This document shows, in pieces, positions 25,069-33,190 of a DNA stretch of 64,000 nt. Positions within the stretch are counted from its first letter, which is position 1, and each line of letters starts with the position of its first letter. Below the pieces are notes generated by a model. The model was not told the DNA's origin. It did no database searches and saw only the letters and a list, made by a program, of their open reading frames with translations. Source of the DNA: Rikenella sp031549665. GTDB taxonomy: Bacteria; Bacteroidota; Bacteroidia; Bacteroidales; Rikenellaceae. Both the position numbers and the translations under genes were made by a program. The stretch covers positions 18,328 to 82,327 of the forward strand of contig JAVBPJ010000015.1 in the NCBI GenBank assembly GCA_031549665.1. Reading direction: 5' to 3'.

Positions 25069-25626
25069 TTATTTGGAGTTAGCGGATTTACCGGCCTTGC
25101 GACGCAGGGTCTCGCCTACGAACTTGATCCCTTTGCCTTTGTAGGGCTCGGGCTTGCGGAGCGAGCGGATCTTGGCTGCTACTTGGCCGACGAGTTGTTT
25201 GTCGATGCTCTTGAGGGTGATGATGGGGTTGCTCTTCTTCTCGGTCACGGCCTCTGCTTTTACCTCGCCCGGCAACAGCAGGTGGATGTCGTGCGAGTAG
25301 CCGAGGCTCATCTCCAGGACTTGTCCTTTCACTTCGGCCTTGAAGCCGACGCCGACTAACTCTTGTTTGATGGTGTATCCTTCCGATACGCCGATCACCA
25401 TGTTGGAGATCAGGGCGCGGTACAGCCCGTGCATCGAACGGTGGCGGGGCTGGTCGGTGGGACGTGTTACGCTAAGGGTGGTTCCCTCGACCGTCACGGC
25501 GATATCGGGGTCTACTTTCTGGGAAAGCTGTCCGAGAGGGCCTTTCACACTAACCGTATTGTCGGCGGCAACCGCAACGGTTACGCCGTTAGGCAGGTTT
25601 ACAGGTAATTTTCCAATTCTTGACAT
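25069..25626 (-). CDS. rplF: 50S ribosomal protein L6
   Basis: 185 residues made of two L6 repeats. It starts MSRIGKLPVNLPNGVTVAVA and carries HRSMHGLYRALISNMVIGVS and the C-terminal signature EPYKGKGIKFVGETLRRKAG. It sits near the sarcin-ricin/factor-binding region of the 50S subunit. Confidence 0.98.
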   Translation of the reverse strand: MSRIGKLPVNLPNGVTVAVAADNTVSVKGPLGQLSQKVDPDIAVTVEGTTLSVTRPTDQPRHRSMHGLYRALISNMVIGVSEGYTIKQELVGVGFKAEVKGQVLEMSLGYSHDIHLLLPGEVKAEAVTEKKSNPIITLKSIDKQLVGQVAAKIRSLRKPEPYKGKGIKFVGETLRRKAGKSANSK

Positions 25627-25647
25627 GGTTGTCTGTTTTCTTTAGGT

Positions 25648-26046
25648 TTAGTATACGTAACACAGCACTTCGCCGCCGACGTTTTTGGCGCGGGCCTCTT
25701 TGTCGGTCATTACTCCCTGCGAGGTGGATACGATGGCGATTCCAAGGCCGTTCATCACGCGGGGCATTTCGCTCGCGTTGGCGTACTGACGCAGACCCGG
25801 ACGGGACACGCGGGTCAGGGCCTTGATGGCCGGGGTCTTGGTTTCGGGGTGGTATTTCAACGCTACTTTGATGGTTGAAAAACCTTTTTCGGTGGTGCCG
25901 AATTTGTAAGCGAGGATGTAGCCTTGCTCGTGGAGAATCCGTACGATCTCTTGCTTGATTTTCGAGCCGGGAGCTTCAACCACTTTGTGGTTGGCTTTCA
26001 CCGCGTTCCTGATGCGTGTCAGGAGGTCTGCTATTGGATCGGTCAT
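25648..26046 (-). CDS. rpsH: 30S ribosomal protein S8
   Basis: 132 residues: MTDPIADLLTRIRNAVKANH, RVSRPGLRQYANASEMPRVM and the C-terminal signature GLGIAIVSTSQGVMTDKEAR. Binds helix 21 of 16S rRNA and in E. coli is the spc-operon repressor; whether it regulates here is not visible. Confidence 0.98.
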   Translation of the reverse strand: MTDPIADLLTRIRNAVKANHKVVEAPGSKIKQEIVRILHEQGYILAYKFGTTEKGFSTIKVALKYHPETKTPAIKALTRVSRPGLRQYANASEMPRVMNGLGIAIVSTSQGVMTDKEARAKNVGGEVLCYVY

Positions 26047-26092
26047 TTTGGTTGGTTATGGTTTTTGTTGTTTGTGTTTGGTTTTCCGGGGA

Positions 26093-26362
26093 CTACCAGC
26101 TGGCTTTCTTCACTCCGGGGAGCAGACCTGCCGAGGCCATTTCGCGGAACTGGATCCGGCTGATGCCGAATTGACGCATGTAGCCTTTGGGGCGACCGGT
26201 CAGCTGGCAGCGGTTGTGCAGGCGGATGGGGTTCGAGTTCTTGGGCAGTTTGGCCAGTCCGGCTTGGTCGCCTGCTTCTTTAAGTGCGGCGCGTTTGGCG
26301 GCGTAGCGGGCTACGAGCTTGGCGCGTTTCACTTCGCGGGCTTTCATCGATTCTTTTGCCAT
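26093..26362 (-). CDS. rpsN: 30S ribosomal protein S14, zinc-less form
   Basis: 89 residues, MAKESMKAREVKRAKLVARY and onward. The C-terminal NRCQLTGRPKGYMRQFGISR block is canonical. The longer length and a single Cys mark the C- (zinc-independent) form. Binds 16S rRNA in the 30S head; between rplE and rpsH. Confidence 0.97.
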   Translation of the reverse strand: MAKESMKAREVKRAKLVARYAAKRAALKEAGDQAGLAKLPKNSNPIRLHNRCQLTGRPKGYMRQFGISRIQFREMASAGLLPGVKKASW

Positions 26363-26365
26363 GGC

Positions 26366-26923
26366 TTAGTTCTTTTTTGCGTTTTTGAAGGGCAGCCCGA
26401 ACTCTTTCAGAAGTGCGTAGGCTTCGGTGTCGTTGTCGGCGGTGGTTACGAAGGTGATTTCGATGCCGAAGAGTTTGGTGATCTTGTCGATGTCGATCTC
26501 GGGGAAGATGATGTGTTCCTGGATGCCGAGGGTGTAGTTCCCACGGCCGTCGAACTTGTCGTTGATCCCTTTGAAGTCGCGGATGCGGGGCAGCGACACG
26601 ACGATCAGGCGTTCCAGGAATTCGTACATCCGTTCGCGGCGCAGGGTTACGCGAACGCCGATGGGCATTTGCTTGCGGAGCTTGAAGTTCGAGATGTCTT
26701 TCTTGGAACGGGTTTGCACGGCGCGTTGGCCGGCGATGGTGGAGAGCTCTTCCTGGGCGACTTCGATGAGTTTCTTGTCGGCCACGGCTGACCCGACGCC
26801 TTGGTTGATGACGATTTTTTCGATTTTCGGCACTTGCATGATGCTGGTGTAGCCGAATTGTTTCATCAAAGCGGGGGCGATCTCCTCTTTGTATTTGGTT
26901 TTGAGTGACGGTACGTATGCCAT
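26366..26923 (-). CDS. rplE: 50S ribosomal protein L5
   Basis: 185 residues. MQVPKIEKIVINQGVGSAVA, GVRVTLRRERMYEFLERLI and PRIRDFKGINDKFDGRGNY are the L5 core that binds 5S rRNA and contacts P-site tRNA. Its ATG shares one base with the rplX stop (TAATG), so the two are translationally coupled. Confidence 0.98.
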   Translation of the reverse strand: MAYVPSLKTKYKEEIAPALMKQFGYTSIMQVPKIEKIVINQGVGSAVADKKLIEVAQEELSTIAGQRAVQTRSKKDISNFKLRKQMPIGVRVTLRRERMYEFLERLIVVSLPRIRDFKGINDKFDGRGNYTLGIQEHIIFPEIDIDKITKLFGIEITFVTTADNDTEAYALLKEFGLPFKNAKKN

Positions 26924-27243
26924 TATTTGATCTCCTCTCCTGATTTTTTGGCTACTCGCACGAGTTTGCCTTTTTCGTTGAGTTTACGTCCTACGCGGGT
27001 CGGTTTCCCGGATTTGGGATCGAGCGGCTGCAGGTTCGAGATGTGGATGGGGGCTTCCTGGTCGATGATGCCTCCCTGGGGGTGTTTTGCGTTGGGTTTG
27101 GTGTGTTTTTTCACCAGGTTGAGACCTTCGACGATGGCGCGTTGCTTTTCGACGATCACTTCGAGCACCTTGCCTTGCTGCCCTTTGTTTTCGCCGGCGT
27201 TGACGTAAACGGTGTCTCCTTTTTTAATGTGTAGTTTCGACAT
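26923..27243 (-). CDS. rplX: 50S ribosomal protein L24
   Basis: 106 residues. The KOW motif KLHIKKGDTVYVNAGENKGQ is at the N-terminus, followed by VKKHTKPNAKHPQGGIIDQE and SGKPTRVGRKLNEKGKLVR. Initiator of 50S assembly at the 5' domain of 23S rRNA. The ATG at 27243 gives the standard N-terminus; the frame is open 14 codons further upstream without homology. Confidence 0.97.
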   Translation of the reverse strand: MSKLHIKKGDTVYVNAGENKGQQGKVLEVIVEKQRAIVEGLNLVKKHTKPNAKHPQGGIIDQEAPIHISNLQPLDPKSGKPTRVGRKLNEKGKLVRVAKKSGEEIK

Positions 27244-27265
27244 TGCTTTGGGATGTGTTAGGGCG

Positions 27266-27631
27266 TTACAGTACTTCGGGGGCAAGTGAAATGATCTTCA
27301 TGTTCACGTCGCGCAGTTCGCGGGCCACGGGGCCGAAAATGCGGGTTCCGCGTATTTCGCCGGCGTTGTTTACCAGCACCACGGCGTTGTCGTCGAAGCG
27401 GATGTACGAGCCGTCGGGACGACGAATCTCTTTTTTGGTCCGTACGACGATGGCTTTGGATACGGTTCCCTTTTTAACGTCGCCCGAGGGGGTGGCGCTC
27501 TTTACGGTTACCACGATCTTGTCGCCAATGGAGGCGTAACGACGGCCGGTTCCGCCAAGAACGCGGATACAGAGCACCTCTTTGGCGCCGCTGTTGTCTG
27601 CTACAGAGAGTCTACTTTCTTGTTGGATCAT
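27266..27631 (-). CDS. rplN: 50S ribosomal protein L14
   Basis: 121 residues: MIQQESRLSVADNSGAKEVL, the L14 signature region around GKVVTVKSATPSGDVKKG (here KIVVTVKSATPSGDVKKGTV) and the end RELRDVNMKIISLAPEVL. Forms intersubunit bridges with 16S rRNA. Preceded by rpsQ with a 3-bp gap. Confidence 0.98.
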   Translation of the reverse strand: MIQQESRLSVADNSGAKEVLCIRVLGGTGRRYASIGDKIVVTVKSATPSGDVKKGTVSKAIVVRTKKEIRRPDGSYIRFDDNAVVLVNNAGEIRGTRIFGPVARELRDVNMKIISLAPEVL

Positions 27632-27634
27632 GGC

Positions 27635-27889
27635 TTACTTGGCTTTTTCTACGATTTCTACTAACCGCCAGCGTTTGCTTTTGCTCAACGGGCGGGTCTC
27701 CATAATACGTACGGTGTCGCCTTCGCCACAGGTGTTGGTTTCGTCGTGGGCGACGAACTTGGTGGTTTTGTTGACGAATTTTCCGTAGATGGGGTGTTTT
27801 ACTTTACGCTTTACGGCTACGACGATCGATTTGTCCATCTTGTTGCTGACAACCACACCGGTCCGTTCTTTTCTAAGGTTTCTTTCCAT
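27635..27889 (-). CDS. rpsQ: 30S ribosomal protein S17
   Basis: 84 residues, MERNLRKERTGVVVSNKMDK and onward. The OB-fold core KHPIYGKFVNKTTKFVAHDE and GDTVRIMETRPLSKSKRWRL carries the S17 signature. Early assembly protein of the 30S body. Confidence 0.98.
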   Translation of the reverse strand: MERNLRKERTGVVVSNKMDKSIVVAVKRKVKHPIYGKFVNKTTKFVAHDETNTCGEGDTVRIMETRPLSKSKRWRLVEIVEKAK

Positions 27890-27894
27890 GGTGC

Positions 27895-28086
27895 TTATTG
27901 GTTTTGTTTTTGGCGCAAGATGGTGAGCATTCGTGCTATGTCTCGGCGCATATTTCTGAGGGCTGTGGTATTTTCGGCGGGCGAAACGGCATGGTTGAGT
28001 TTCGCTTTCACCAGGTGGCTTTTTTGAGCTTCAATTCGCTCGTTGAGTTCGGCCACCGACAGTTCACGGATTTCTTGAGCTTTCAT
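27895..28086 (-). CDS. rpmC: 50S ribosomal protein L29
   Basis: 63 residues forming two helices: MKAQEIRELSVAELNERIEA and NTTALRNMRRDIARMLTILR. Located at the exit tunnel next to L23, near the signal recognition particle and trigger factor docking area. It lies 12 bp after rplP. Confidence 0.97.
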   Translation of the reverse strand: MKAQEIRELSVAELNERIEAQKSHLVKAKLNHAVSPAENTTALRNMRRDIARMLTILRQKQNQ

Positions 28087-28098
28087 CTGTTTCGTGGG

Positions 28099-28527
28099 TT
28101 AGAGGGTGGTTTCTTCGAAGTCTCGACGGATAACGAATTTGGTGGGGATGGGCAACTTTTGGGCGCCCAAACGGAGTGCTTCCTTGGCGATTTCCAGGGG
28201 TACTCCTTCGGCTTCGATCAGAATGCGGCCGGGGGTTACGGGGGCTACGAATCCTTCCGGCGCTCCTTTCCCCTTACCCATCCGTACTTCGGCGGGTTTC
28301 TTGGTGATGGGCTTGTCCGGGAATACGCGGATCCAGATTTGTCCTTCCCGTTTCATGTAGCGCACAATGGCCTGACGGGCTGCTTCGATTTGGCGCCCGG
28401 TGATCCACGCTGAATCGAGGGCTTTGATTCCGTAAGATCCGAACGAGAGTTCGGCGCCGCGATGGGCAAGGCCTTTCATGCGGCCTTTTTGCATCCTGCG
28501 GAATTTCGTCTTTTTGGGTTGTAACAT
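28099..28527 (-). CDS. rplP: 50S ribosomal protein L16
   Basis: 142 residues: MLQPKKTKFRRMQKGRMKGL, the RQIEAARQAIVRYMKREGQI and WIRVFPDKPITKKPAEVRMG blocks, and a C-terminal LIEAEGVPLEIAKEALRL. Lies by the A-site tRNA elbow. A 133-bp spacer to rpsC upstream, unusually long for this gene pair, holds no gene that I can see. Confidence 0.98.
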   Translation of the reverse strand: MLQPKKTKFRRMQKGRMKGLAHRGAELSFGSYGIKALDSAWITGRQIEAARQAIVRYMKREGQIWIRVFPDKPITKKPAEVRMGKGKGAPEGFVAPVTPGRILIEAEGVPLEIAKEALRLGAQKLPIPTKFVIRRDFEETTL

Positions 28528-28660
28528 GGGTGATTACTTTTTTGGGCCATCCATTGGGTTTGTCATCCGAAGCGGCTGGTTGTTTCCTTGGTTCCCTTGC
28601 GGGAGTCGGGACTTACCGGCGGTGCTACGCTCTGTTTCCCACCCTTTTCGGCCCGGGGTT

Positions 28661-29461
28661 TTATTTGTTTTCGGGTTTGCGGTCGGGGCGATCGTTACGA
28701 TCGTTGCGGCGGGGACGGCGGTCGCCGCGGTCGTTTCCTCCACGGCGGTCGGGACGGTCGCCGCGGTCGGGACGGTCGAAGCGGGGGGCGTTGGCGCCTG
28801 CGGCTCCGAGTCCTTCGAGCGGGTTGAGGTCGCTCTTGCCGTACACTTCGCCGTTGCAGATCCATACTTTCACGCCGAGGATGCCGACTTTGGTGAGGGC
28901 TTCCGACAGGGCGTAGTCGATGTTGGCGCGGAAGGTGTGCAGGGGGATGCGTCCTTCTTTGTAGGTTTCGGAACGGGCCATTTCGGCGCCGCCTACGCGA
29001 CCCGAGATGACGATCTTGATTCCTTCGGCTCCCATGCGCATGGTCGAGGCGATGGTGGTTTTGATGGCACGGCGGTACGAGATGCGGCCTTCCACCTGGC
29101 GGGCGATGTTACCGCCTACCAGCACGGCGTCGAGTTCGGGGCGTTTCACTTCGAAGATGTTGATCTGAACTTCTTTGCCGGTGAGTTTGCGCAACTCTTC
29201 CTTGAGTTTGTCTACTTCGGAACCTCCCTTGCCGATGATGATGCCGGGGCGCGAGGTGCTGATGGTGATGGTTACCAGTTTAAGGGTTCGCTCGATGATG
29301 ATTTTCGAGATGCTGGCTTTGGCCAGGCGAACGCCGAGGTATTTGCGGATTTTGGCGTCTTCGACCAGTTTGGTCGAAAACTCTTTGCCGCCGTACCAGC
29401 TTGAGTCCCACCCACGGATAATTCCCAGACGGTTTGCTATCGGATTTACTTTTTGTCCCAT
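28661..29461 (-). CDS. rpsC: 30S ribosomal protein S3 with an Arg/Asp-rich tail
   Basis: 266 residues. The canonical part covers MGQKVNPIANRLGIIRGWDS, the KH domain (RPGIIIGKGGSEVDKLKEEL) and the C-terminal GRVGGAEMARSETYKEGRIP block lining the mRNA entry tunnel. Residues from about 225 form a highly charged tail built from RPDR/RGDR/RND repeats that is not part of the conserved S3 fold. The tail is strongly biased in composition, and its function is unknown. Confidence 0.97.
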   Translation of the reverse strand: MGQKVNPIANRLGIIRGWDSSWYGGKEFSTKLVEDAKIRKYLGVRLAKASISKIIIERTLKLVTITISTSRPGIIIGKGGSEVDKLKEELRKLTGKEVQINIFEVKRPELDAVLVGGNIARQVEGRISYRRAIKTTIASTMRMGAEGIKIVISGRVGGAEMARSETYKEGRIPLHTFRANIDYALSEALTKVGILGVKVWICNGEVYGKSDLNPLEGLGAAGANAPRFDRPDRGDRPDRRGGNDRGDRRPRRNDRNDRPDRKPENK

Positions 29462-29465
29462 CTTG

Positions 29466-29990
29466 TTATTCGGCTACGTTTTGGGGTTTGACTTCTTTGG
29501 TGGCTTTGGCGACGGTTTTCCGGGCTGCGGGCTTCTTGGCTTCGGCTTTGGGGGCTTCTGCCTGGGGGGCTGCGGCTTTGGCTTTCTTTTCGGTCGCTTC
29601 CAAACGGTCTACCACCAGGGTTACGTGGTTCGAACGTTTACGGACACGGTGGGCGCGGCCTTGGGGGGCGGGCTGGATCCGTTTGATTTGACGGCCTCCG
29701 TCTACGTAGATCTCTTTCACGCAGAGGGGGGTGTTTTCGAGGCTTTCGCCTTCGTTTTTGCTTTGCCAGTTGGCGATGGCCGAACGGAGGAGTTTTTCCA
29801 ACCGGTTCGAGGCTTCTTTTTTGCTGTAGCGCAGCATCCCGAGGGCTTTGTTGATCTCAACGCCACGGATCATGTCTGCGACGATGCGCATTTTTAGCGG
29901 GGAGGTCGGGCAGTCGCACAGCGAAGCGATCGCTTTCTGGCGTTTTTCTGCCTTGAGCTTTTCGGCTCTTACTCTTTTTCTTGCACCCAT
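29466..29990 (-). CDS. rplV: 50S ribosomal protein L22 with Ala/Lys-rich tail
   Basis: 174 residues. The core (SPLKMRIVADMIRGVEINKA, and IYVDGGRQIKRIQPAPQGRA with RVRKRSNHVTLVVD) reaches into the exit tunnel through its beta hairpin. The core L22 is about 110-130 residues long. Here about 45 extra C-terminal residues are mostly Ala, Lys, Pro and Glu. It lies 4 bp before rpsC. Confidence 0.97.
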   Translation of the reverse strand: MGARKRVRAEKLKAEKRQKAIASLCDCPTSPLKMRIVADMIRGVEINKALGMLRYSKKEASNRLEKLLRSAIANWQSKNEGESLENTPLCVKEIYVDGGRQIKRIQPAPQGRAHRVRKRSNHVTLVVDRLEATEKKAKAAAPQAEAPKAEAKKPAARKTVAKATKEVKPQNVAE

Positions 29991-30020
29991 TTTTATTTGT
30001 GGTATTCTGGTGGTTTAACG

Positions 30021-30290
30021 CTATCTTTTCTTATTGCCGCCGTGGCCGCGGAAGTTGCGGGTGGGGGCAAACTCGCCGAGCTTGTGGCCGACCATGTTTT
30101 CGGTCACGTACACGGGGATGAATTTGTTGCCGTTGTGTACGGCGAGGGTATGACCGACAAAATCGGGCGAAATCATGCTGGCGCGAGACCAGGTTTTAAT
30201 CACGCTCTTTTTGCCGGCTTCGTTTTGATCGAGCACTTTCTTTTCCAGTTTGGGCTCGATATAGGGTCCTTTTTTAAGTGAACGGCTCAT
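30021..30290 (-). CDS. rpsS: 30S ribosomal protein S19
   Basis: 89 residues: MSRSLKKGPYIEPKLEKKVL, then the signature region VHNGNKFIPVYVTENMVGHK and LGEFAPTRNFRGHGG. 30S head protein forming a complex with S13 and contacting A-site tRNA. It follows rplB by 19 bp. Confidence 0.98.
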   Translation of the reverse strand: MSRSLKKGPYIEPKLEKKVLDQNEAGKKSVIKTWSRASMISPDFVGHTLAVHNGNKFIPVYVTENMVGHKLGEFAPTRNFRGHGGNKKR

Positions 30291-30309
30291 TTAGGCTGAT
30301 TTTTGTCGG

Positions 30310-31134
30310 TTATTTTTTCCTTTTTGAAACAATGAACTTGCTGGTGGTTTTCTTGGGGTTACGGGTTTTGTAGCCTCTGGAAAGCACACCGGTGCGCGAA
30401 CGGGGTTGGCCCCCCGAAGCGCGACCTTCGCCACCACCCATGGGGTGATCGACGGGGTTCATTACCACACCGCGGTTGCGGGGGCGGCGACCCAGCCAGC
30501 GTTCACGACCGGCCTTGCCGCTCTGTTCGAGGGCGTGGTCGGCGTTCGATACGGTGCCTACCGTTGCGCGGCAGGTTACCAGTACCATGCGGGTTTCGCC
30601 TGAAGGAAGTTTGATGATTGCGTATTTACCTTCGCGTGCCAGCAGTTGGGCGTAGGTTCCGGCCGAACGGGCCATCACGGCGCCGGCGCCGGGGGTGAGC
30701 TCGATGCAGTGCACGACGGTTCCGAGCGGAATGTCTGACAGGAAAAGGGTGTTCCCCACTTCGGGGGCTACGCCGGCGCCGCTCGCTACGGTCTGTCCTA
30801 CGGTCAGGCCGGTGGGGGCTACGATGTAGCGTTTTTCGCCGTCAGCGTAAACTACCAGGGCGATACGGGCCGAACGGTTGGGGTCGTATTCGATGGTTTT
30901 TACGGTGGCGGGAATGCCGTCTTTGTCGCGCATGAAGTCGATCAGACGGTATTGGCGTTTGTGTCCGCCGCCTTTGTAGCGAACGGTCATCTTACCGGTG
31001 TTGTTGCGACCGCCGCTTGATTTGAGCGGTGCTACCAGCGATTTCTCGGGCGTCGACGTGGTAATATCGTCGAAGGTGCCCAGTACTTTGTGTCTTTGCC
31101 CGGGAGTTACGGGTTTGAATTTCTTTACTGCCAT
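30310..31134 (-). CDS. rplB: 50S ribosomal protein L2
   Basis: 274 residues. Landmarks are NTGKMTVRYKGGGHKRQYRL, the SH3-like core, and the peptidyl-transferase-associated loop GVVMNPVDHPMGGGEGRASG containing the conserved His. Required for subunit association and peptidyl transfer. It is 5 bp after rplW. Confidence 0.98.
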   Translation of the reverse strand: MAVKKFKPVTPGQRHKVLGTFDDITTSTPEKSLVAPLKSSGGRNNTGKMTVRYKGGGHKRQYRLIDFMRDKDGIPATVKTIEYDPNRSARIALVVYADGEKRYIVAPTGLTVGQTVASGAGVAPEVGNTLFLSDIPLGTVVHCIELTPGAGAVMARSAGTYAQLLAREGKYAIIKLPSGETRMVLVTCRATVGTVSNADHALEQSGKAGRERWLGRRPRNRGVVMNPVDHPMGGGEGRASGGQPRSRTGVLSRGYKTRNPKKTTSKFIVSKRKK

Positions 31135-31139
31135 CTTGG

Positions 31140-31430
31140 TTAGATATTACTGTAGAAGTCGATTTGGTCGCTGCCTTTGAGGGTAACGACTGCCTTTTTG
31201 AAACGGTTGGTGCGGCCTTCGAGCAGACCGGCGGTGGTGTAACGGCTTTTGTATTTGCCGAGGTAGTTCATGGTTTTGATCTGATCCACCACCACACCGT
31301 AGTTCGCCTCGATGGCGGCCTTGATTTGGAGTTTGTTGGCGCGGGGATCAACGATAAAACCGTAACGGTTCAGCTTTTCGCCCTGAGCCGTCATTTTCTC
31401 GGTTAGAATTGGCTTAATGAGGATTTCCAT
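31140..31430 (-). CDS. rplW: 50S ribosomal protein L23
   Basis: 96 residues: MEILIKPILTEKMTAQGEKL, YGFIVDPRANKLQIKAAIEA and the loop MNYLGKYKSRYTTAGLLEGR. Main docking site for trigger factor and SRP at the tunnel exit. It lies 30 bp after rplD. Confidence 0.97.
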   Translation of the reverse strand: MEILIKPILTEKMTAQGEKLNRYGFIVDPRANKLQIKAAIEANYGVVVDQIKTMNYLGKYKSRYTTAGLLEGRTNRFKKAVVTLKGSDQIDFYSNI

Positions 31431-31460
31431 TGTAGTATGGTATTGCTATCGTTGGTTGAA

Positions 31461-32093
31461 TTAGGCCTCTTTCTCGAAGAGTTGGTGAATGGCGTGTACG
31501 CTGTCCTGGCTCATCACCAGCACGGCGGCGTTCATCACGTCGTAGGTGTTGATGTTTGCGGCGGGAATTACCTTTACGTTGGGCAGGTTCCGGGCTGCAA
31601 GCACTACGCCGCGTTCGGCGGCGGGAAGCACCACGAGCATTTTCTTGCCTTCCAACCCGAGGTTCTTGGCGGCGGCCAGGAATTCTTTGGTTTTGGGCTC
31701 CATGGTCAAACTGTCCACCACGGTGATGAGCTGGTTCTTGGCTTTGTAGGCCAGGGCGCTCTTGCGGGCGAGTTGTTTGAGCTTTTTGTTGAGTTTAAAG
31801 CTGTAGTCGCGGGGTACGGGACCGAACACGCGGCCGCCGCCTACGAACAGGGGCGACAGGATGCTGCCGGAGCGGGCTCCGCCGGTTCCTTTTTGCTTTT
31901 TGAGTTTGCGGGTCGAGCCGGCTACTTCGTTGCGTTGTTTGGCCTTGTGGGTCCCCTGGCGTTGGTTGGCCAGGTATTGTTTTACGTCGAGGTAGATGGC
32001 GTGGTCGTTGGGTTCGACACCGAAGATGGCGTCGCTCAGGGATACTTTTTTTCCGCTGTCTTTCCCTGCAAGGGTTTGTACGTTCAGTTCCAT
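31461..32093 (-). CDS. rplD: 50S ribosomal protein L4
   Basis: 210 residues. The long tunnel loop is recognisable as RKLKKQKGTGGARSGSILSP and the GGGRVFGPVPRDYSFKLNKK block that follows it. Forms part of the exit-tunnel constriction. In E. coli, L4 represses the S10 operon; no equivalent leader is demonstrable here. It is 4 bp after rplC. Confidence 0.97.
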   Translation of the reverse strand: MELNVQTLAGKDSGKKVSLSDAIFGVEPNDHAIYLDVKQYLANQRQGTHKAKQRNEVAGSTRKLKKQKGTGGARSGSILSPLFVGGGRVFGPVPRDYSFKLNKKLKQLARKSALAYKAKNQLITVVDSLTMEPKTKEFLAAAKNLGLEGKKMLVVLPAAERGVVLAARNLPNVKVIPAANINTYDVMNAAVLVMSQDSVHAIHQLFEKEA

Positions 32094-32097
32094 GGCG

Positions 32098-32715
32098 TTA
32101 GTCTTCGATTAAGAGGTATGAACCCTTGGCTCCGGGGATGGACCCTTTTACCAGGATGAGGTTGTTTTCGGGAATGATTTTGAGCACTTTCAGGTTGAGT
32201 ACTTTCACCTGATCGCCACCTGTGCGGCCGGCCATGCGTTTGCCTTTCATTACGCGTGAGGGCCACGACGAGGCGCCCAGCGAACCGGGGTGACGGCCGC
32301 GGTTGTGCTGGCCGTGGGTTTGACCGCCCACGCCACCGAAACCGTGACGTTTTACGACGCCTTGAAATCCTTTTCCTTTCGAGATACCGGTTACGTCTAC
32401 CCAATCGTCTTCTGCGATGATGTCTACGGTTACAGTGTCTCCGAGCTGGAACTCTTTTTCAAAGCTTTGGAACTCCGCCAGCTTACGCTTGGGGGTGGTT
32501 CCGGCCTTCTTGAAATGCCCCATCATGGGGCCGCTGGTGTGCTTTTCTTTCTTTTCGTCATAGGCAATCTGCACGGCGGCATAACCGTCTTTTTCAACGG
32601 TCTTGATTTGCGTAACAACACACGGACCAGCTTCGATAACAGTGCATGGTATATTCTTACCCTCGGCACTGAAAACGGATGTCATTCCGATTTTTTTTCC
32701 AATGAGTCCTGACAT
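32098..32715 (-). CDS. rplC: 50S ribosomal protein L3
   Basis: 205 residues beginning MSGLIGKKIGMTSVFSAEGK. The signature region HGFGGVGGQTHGQHNRGRHP and KGKRMAGRTGGDQVKVLNLK reach the peptidyl-transferase centre. First gene of the downstream ribosomal transcript: a promoter-like element lies at 32832-32862, and rpsJ is 475 bp upstream rather than adjacent. The ATG at 32715 fits the family N-terminus; the frame is open 18 codons further upstream. Confidence 0.97.
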   Translation of the reverse strand: MSGLIGKKIGMTSVFSAEGKNIPCTVIEAGPCVVTQIKTVEKDGYAAVQIAYDEKKEKHTSGPMMGHFKKAGTTPKRKLAEFQSFEKEFQLGDTVTVDIIAEDDWVDVTGISKGKGFQGVVKRHGFGGVGGQTHGQHNRGRHPGSLGASSWPSRVMKGKRMAGRTGGDQVKVLNLKVLKIIPENNLILVKGSIPGAKGSYLLIED

Positions 32716-32831
32716 TTTGTTTGTTAGTTGTTTGTTTTTCTGTTTCGCAAAACACCAAAAAGAGGCCATGCCGATCTTCGGTGTCCCTTGATTATCAATG
32801 CCTTACGCGGATGGTGTCCGCAAAGGCGACT

Positions 32832-32862
32832 GCAAAGATACAGTTTTACTGCGAATTAGCAA
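32832..32862 (-). promoter_or_regulatory. Promoter for the rplC-to-eno ribosomal transcript
   Basis: On the minus strand a -33 TTG (32862-32860) is followed after 19 nt by TATCTTTG (32840-32833) and then C. Both the box sequence and the spacing match the Bacteroidota sigma-ABfr consensus. The expected start is near 32826, giving a leader of about 110 nt. Confidence 0.75.
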
Positions 32863-32951
32863 GCGTTCGGCGCATTTTTCTTCGCCGGGATTTCCGCAAA
32901 GGCCAAGGGTGGCAGGCGGATACGGGCATCTCGCCGGATCGCTTCGGCTTT

Positions 32952-32980
32952 GGCTCGATTTTTCGGCAAAAAATCGAGCC
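32952..32980. terminator. 12-bp hairpin in the rpsJ-rplC gap
   Basis: Arms 32952-32963 (GGCTCGATTTTT) and 32969-32980 are perfect complements around a 5-nt loop. There is no T-run after the stem, so it may be a processing or attenuation structure rather than a classical terminator. Confidence 0.5.
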
Positions 32981-33091
32981 GGACACTGTTTTATCCCGGC
33001 CGATTTTTTTCGTCCGGTTCCGGGTTTCGCGGGCGGGAAGGGTGGGGTTTCACGGAAACCGCCCCTGCCCTCTCCGCACGTACTCAACGGA

Positions 33092-33120
33092 AGAGCCCCG
33101 GCCGGAAGGGTCGGGGCTCT
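33092..33120 (-). terminator. Terminator-like hairpin after rpsJ
   Basis: A 9-bp GC-rich stem, 33092-33100 with 33112-33120, 71 bp downstream of the rpsJ stop. The sequence after the stem on the minus strand is TTCCGTTG, only weakly T-rich. Confidence 0.5.
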
Positions 33121-33190
33121 CTTTGCTACGGAACGGGGCGTTGTTCGGCCGGAAAAACGACCAACCTGCAAGACCCTCTCCGGAAGGGGA

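Larger units (their letters stand above)
32716..33190. other. 475-bp gene-free break between rpsJ and rplC
   Basis: No convincing ORF on either strand. It holds two hairpins (33092-33120 and 32952-32980), a well-formed minus-strand promoter (32832-32862) and about 110 nt of leader before rplC that includes small hairpins (GCGGA-caccA-TCCGC type). These genes are normally almost contiguous. Confidence 0.8.
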
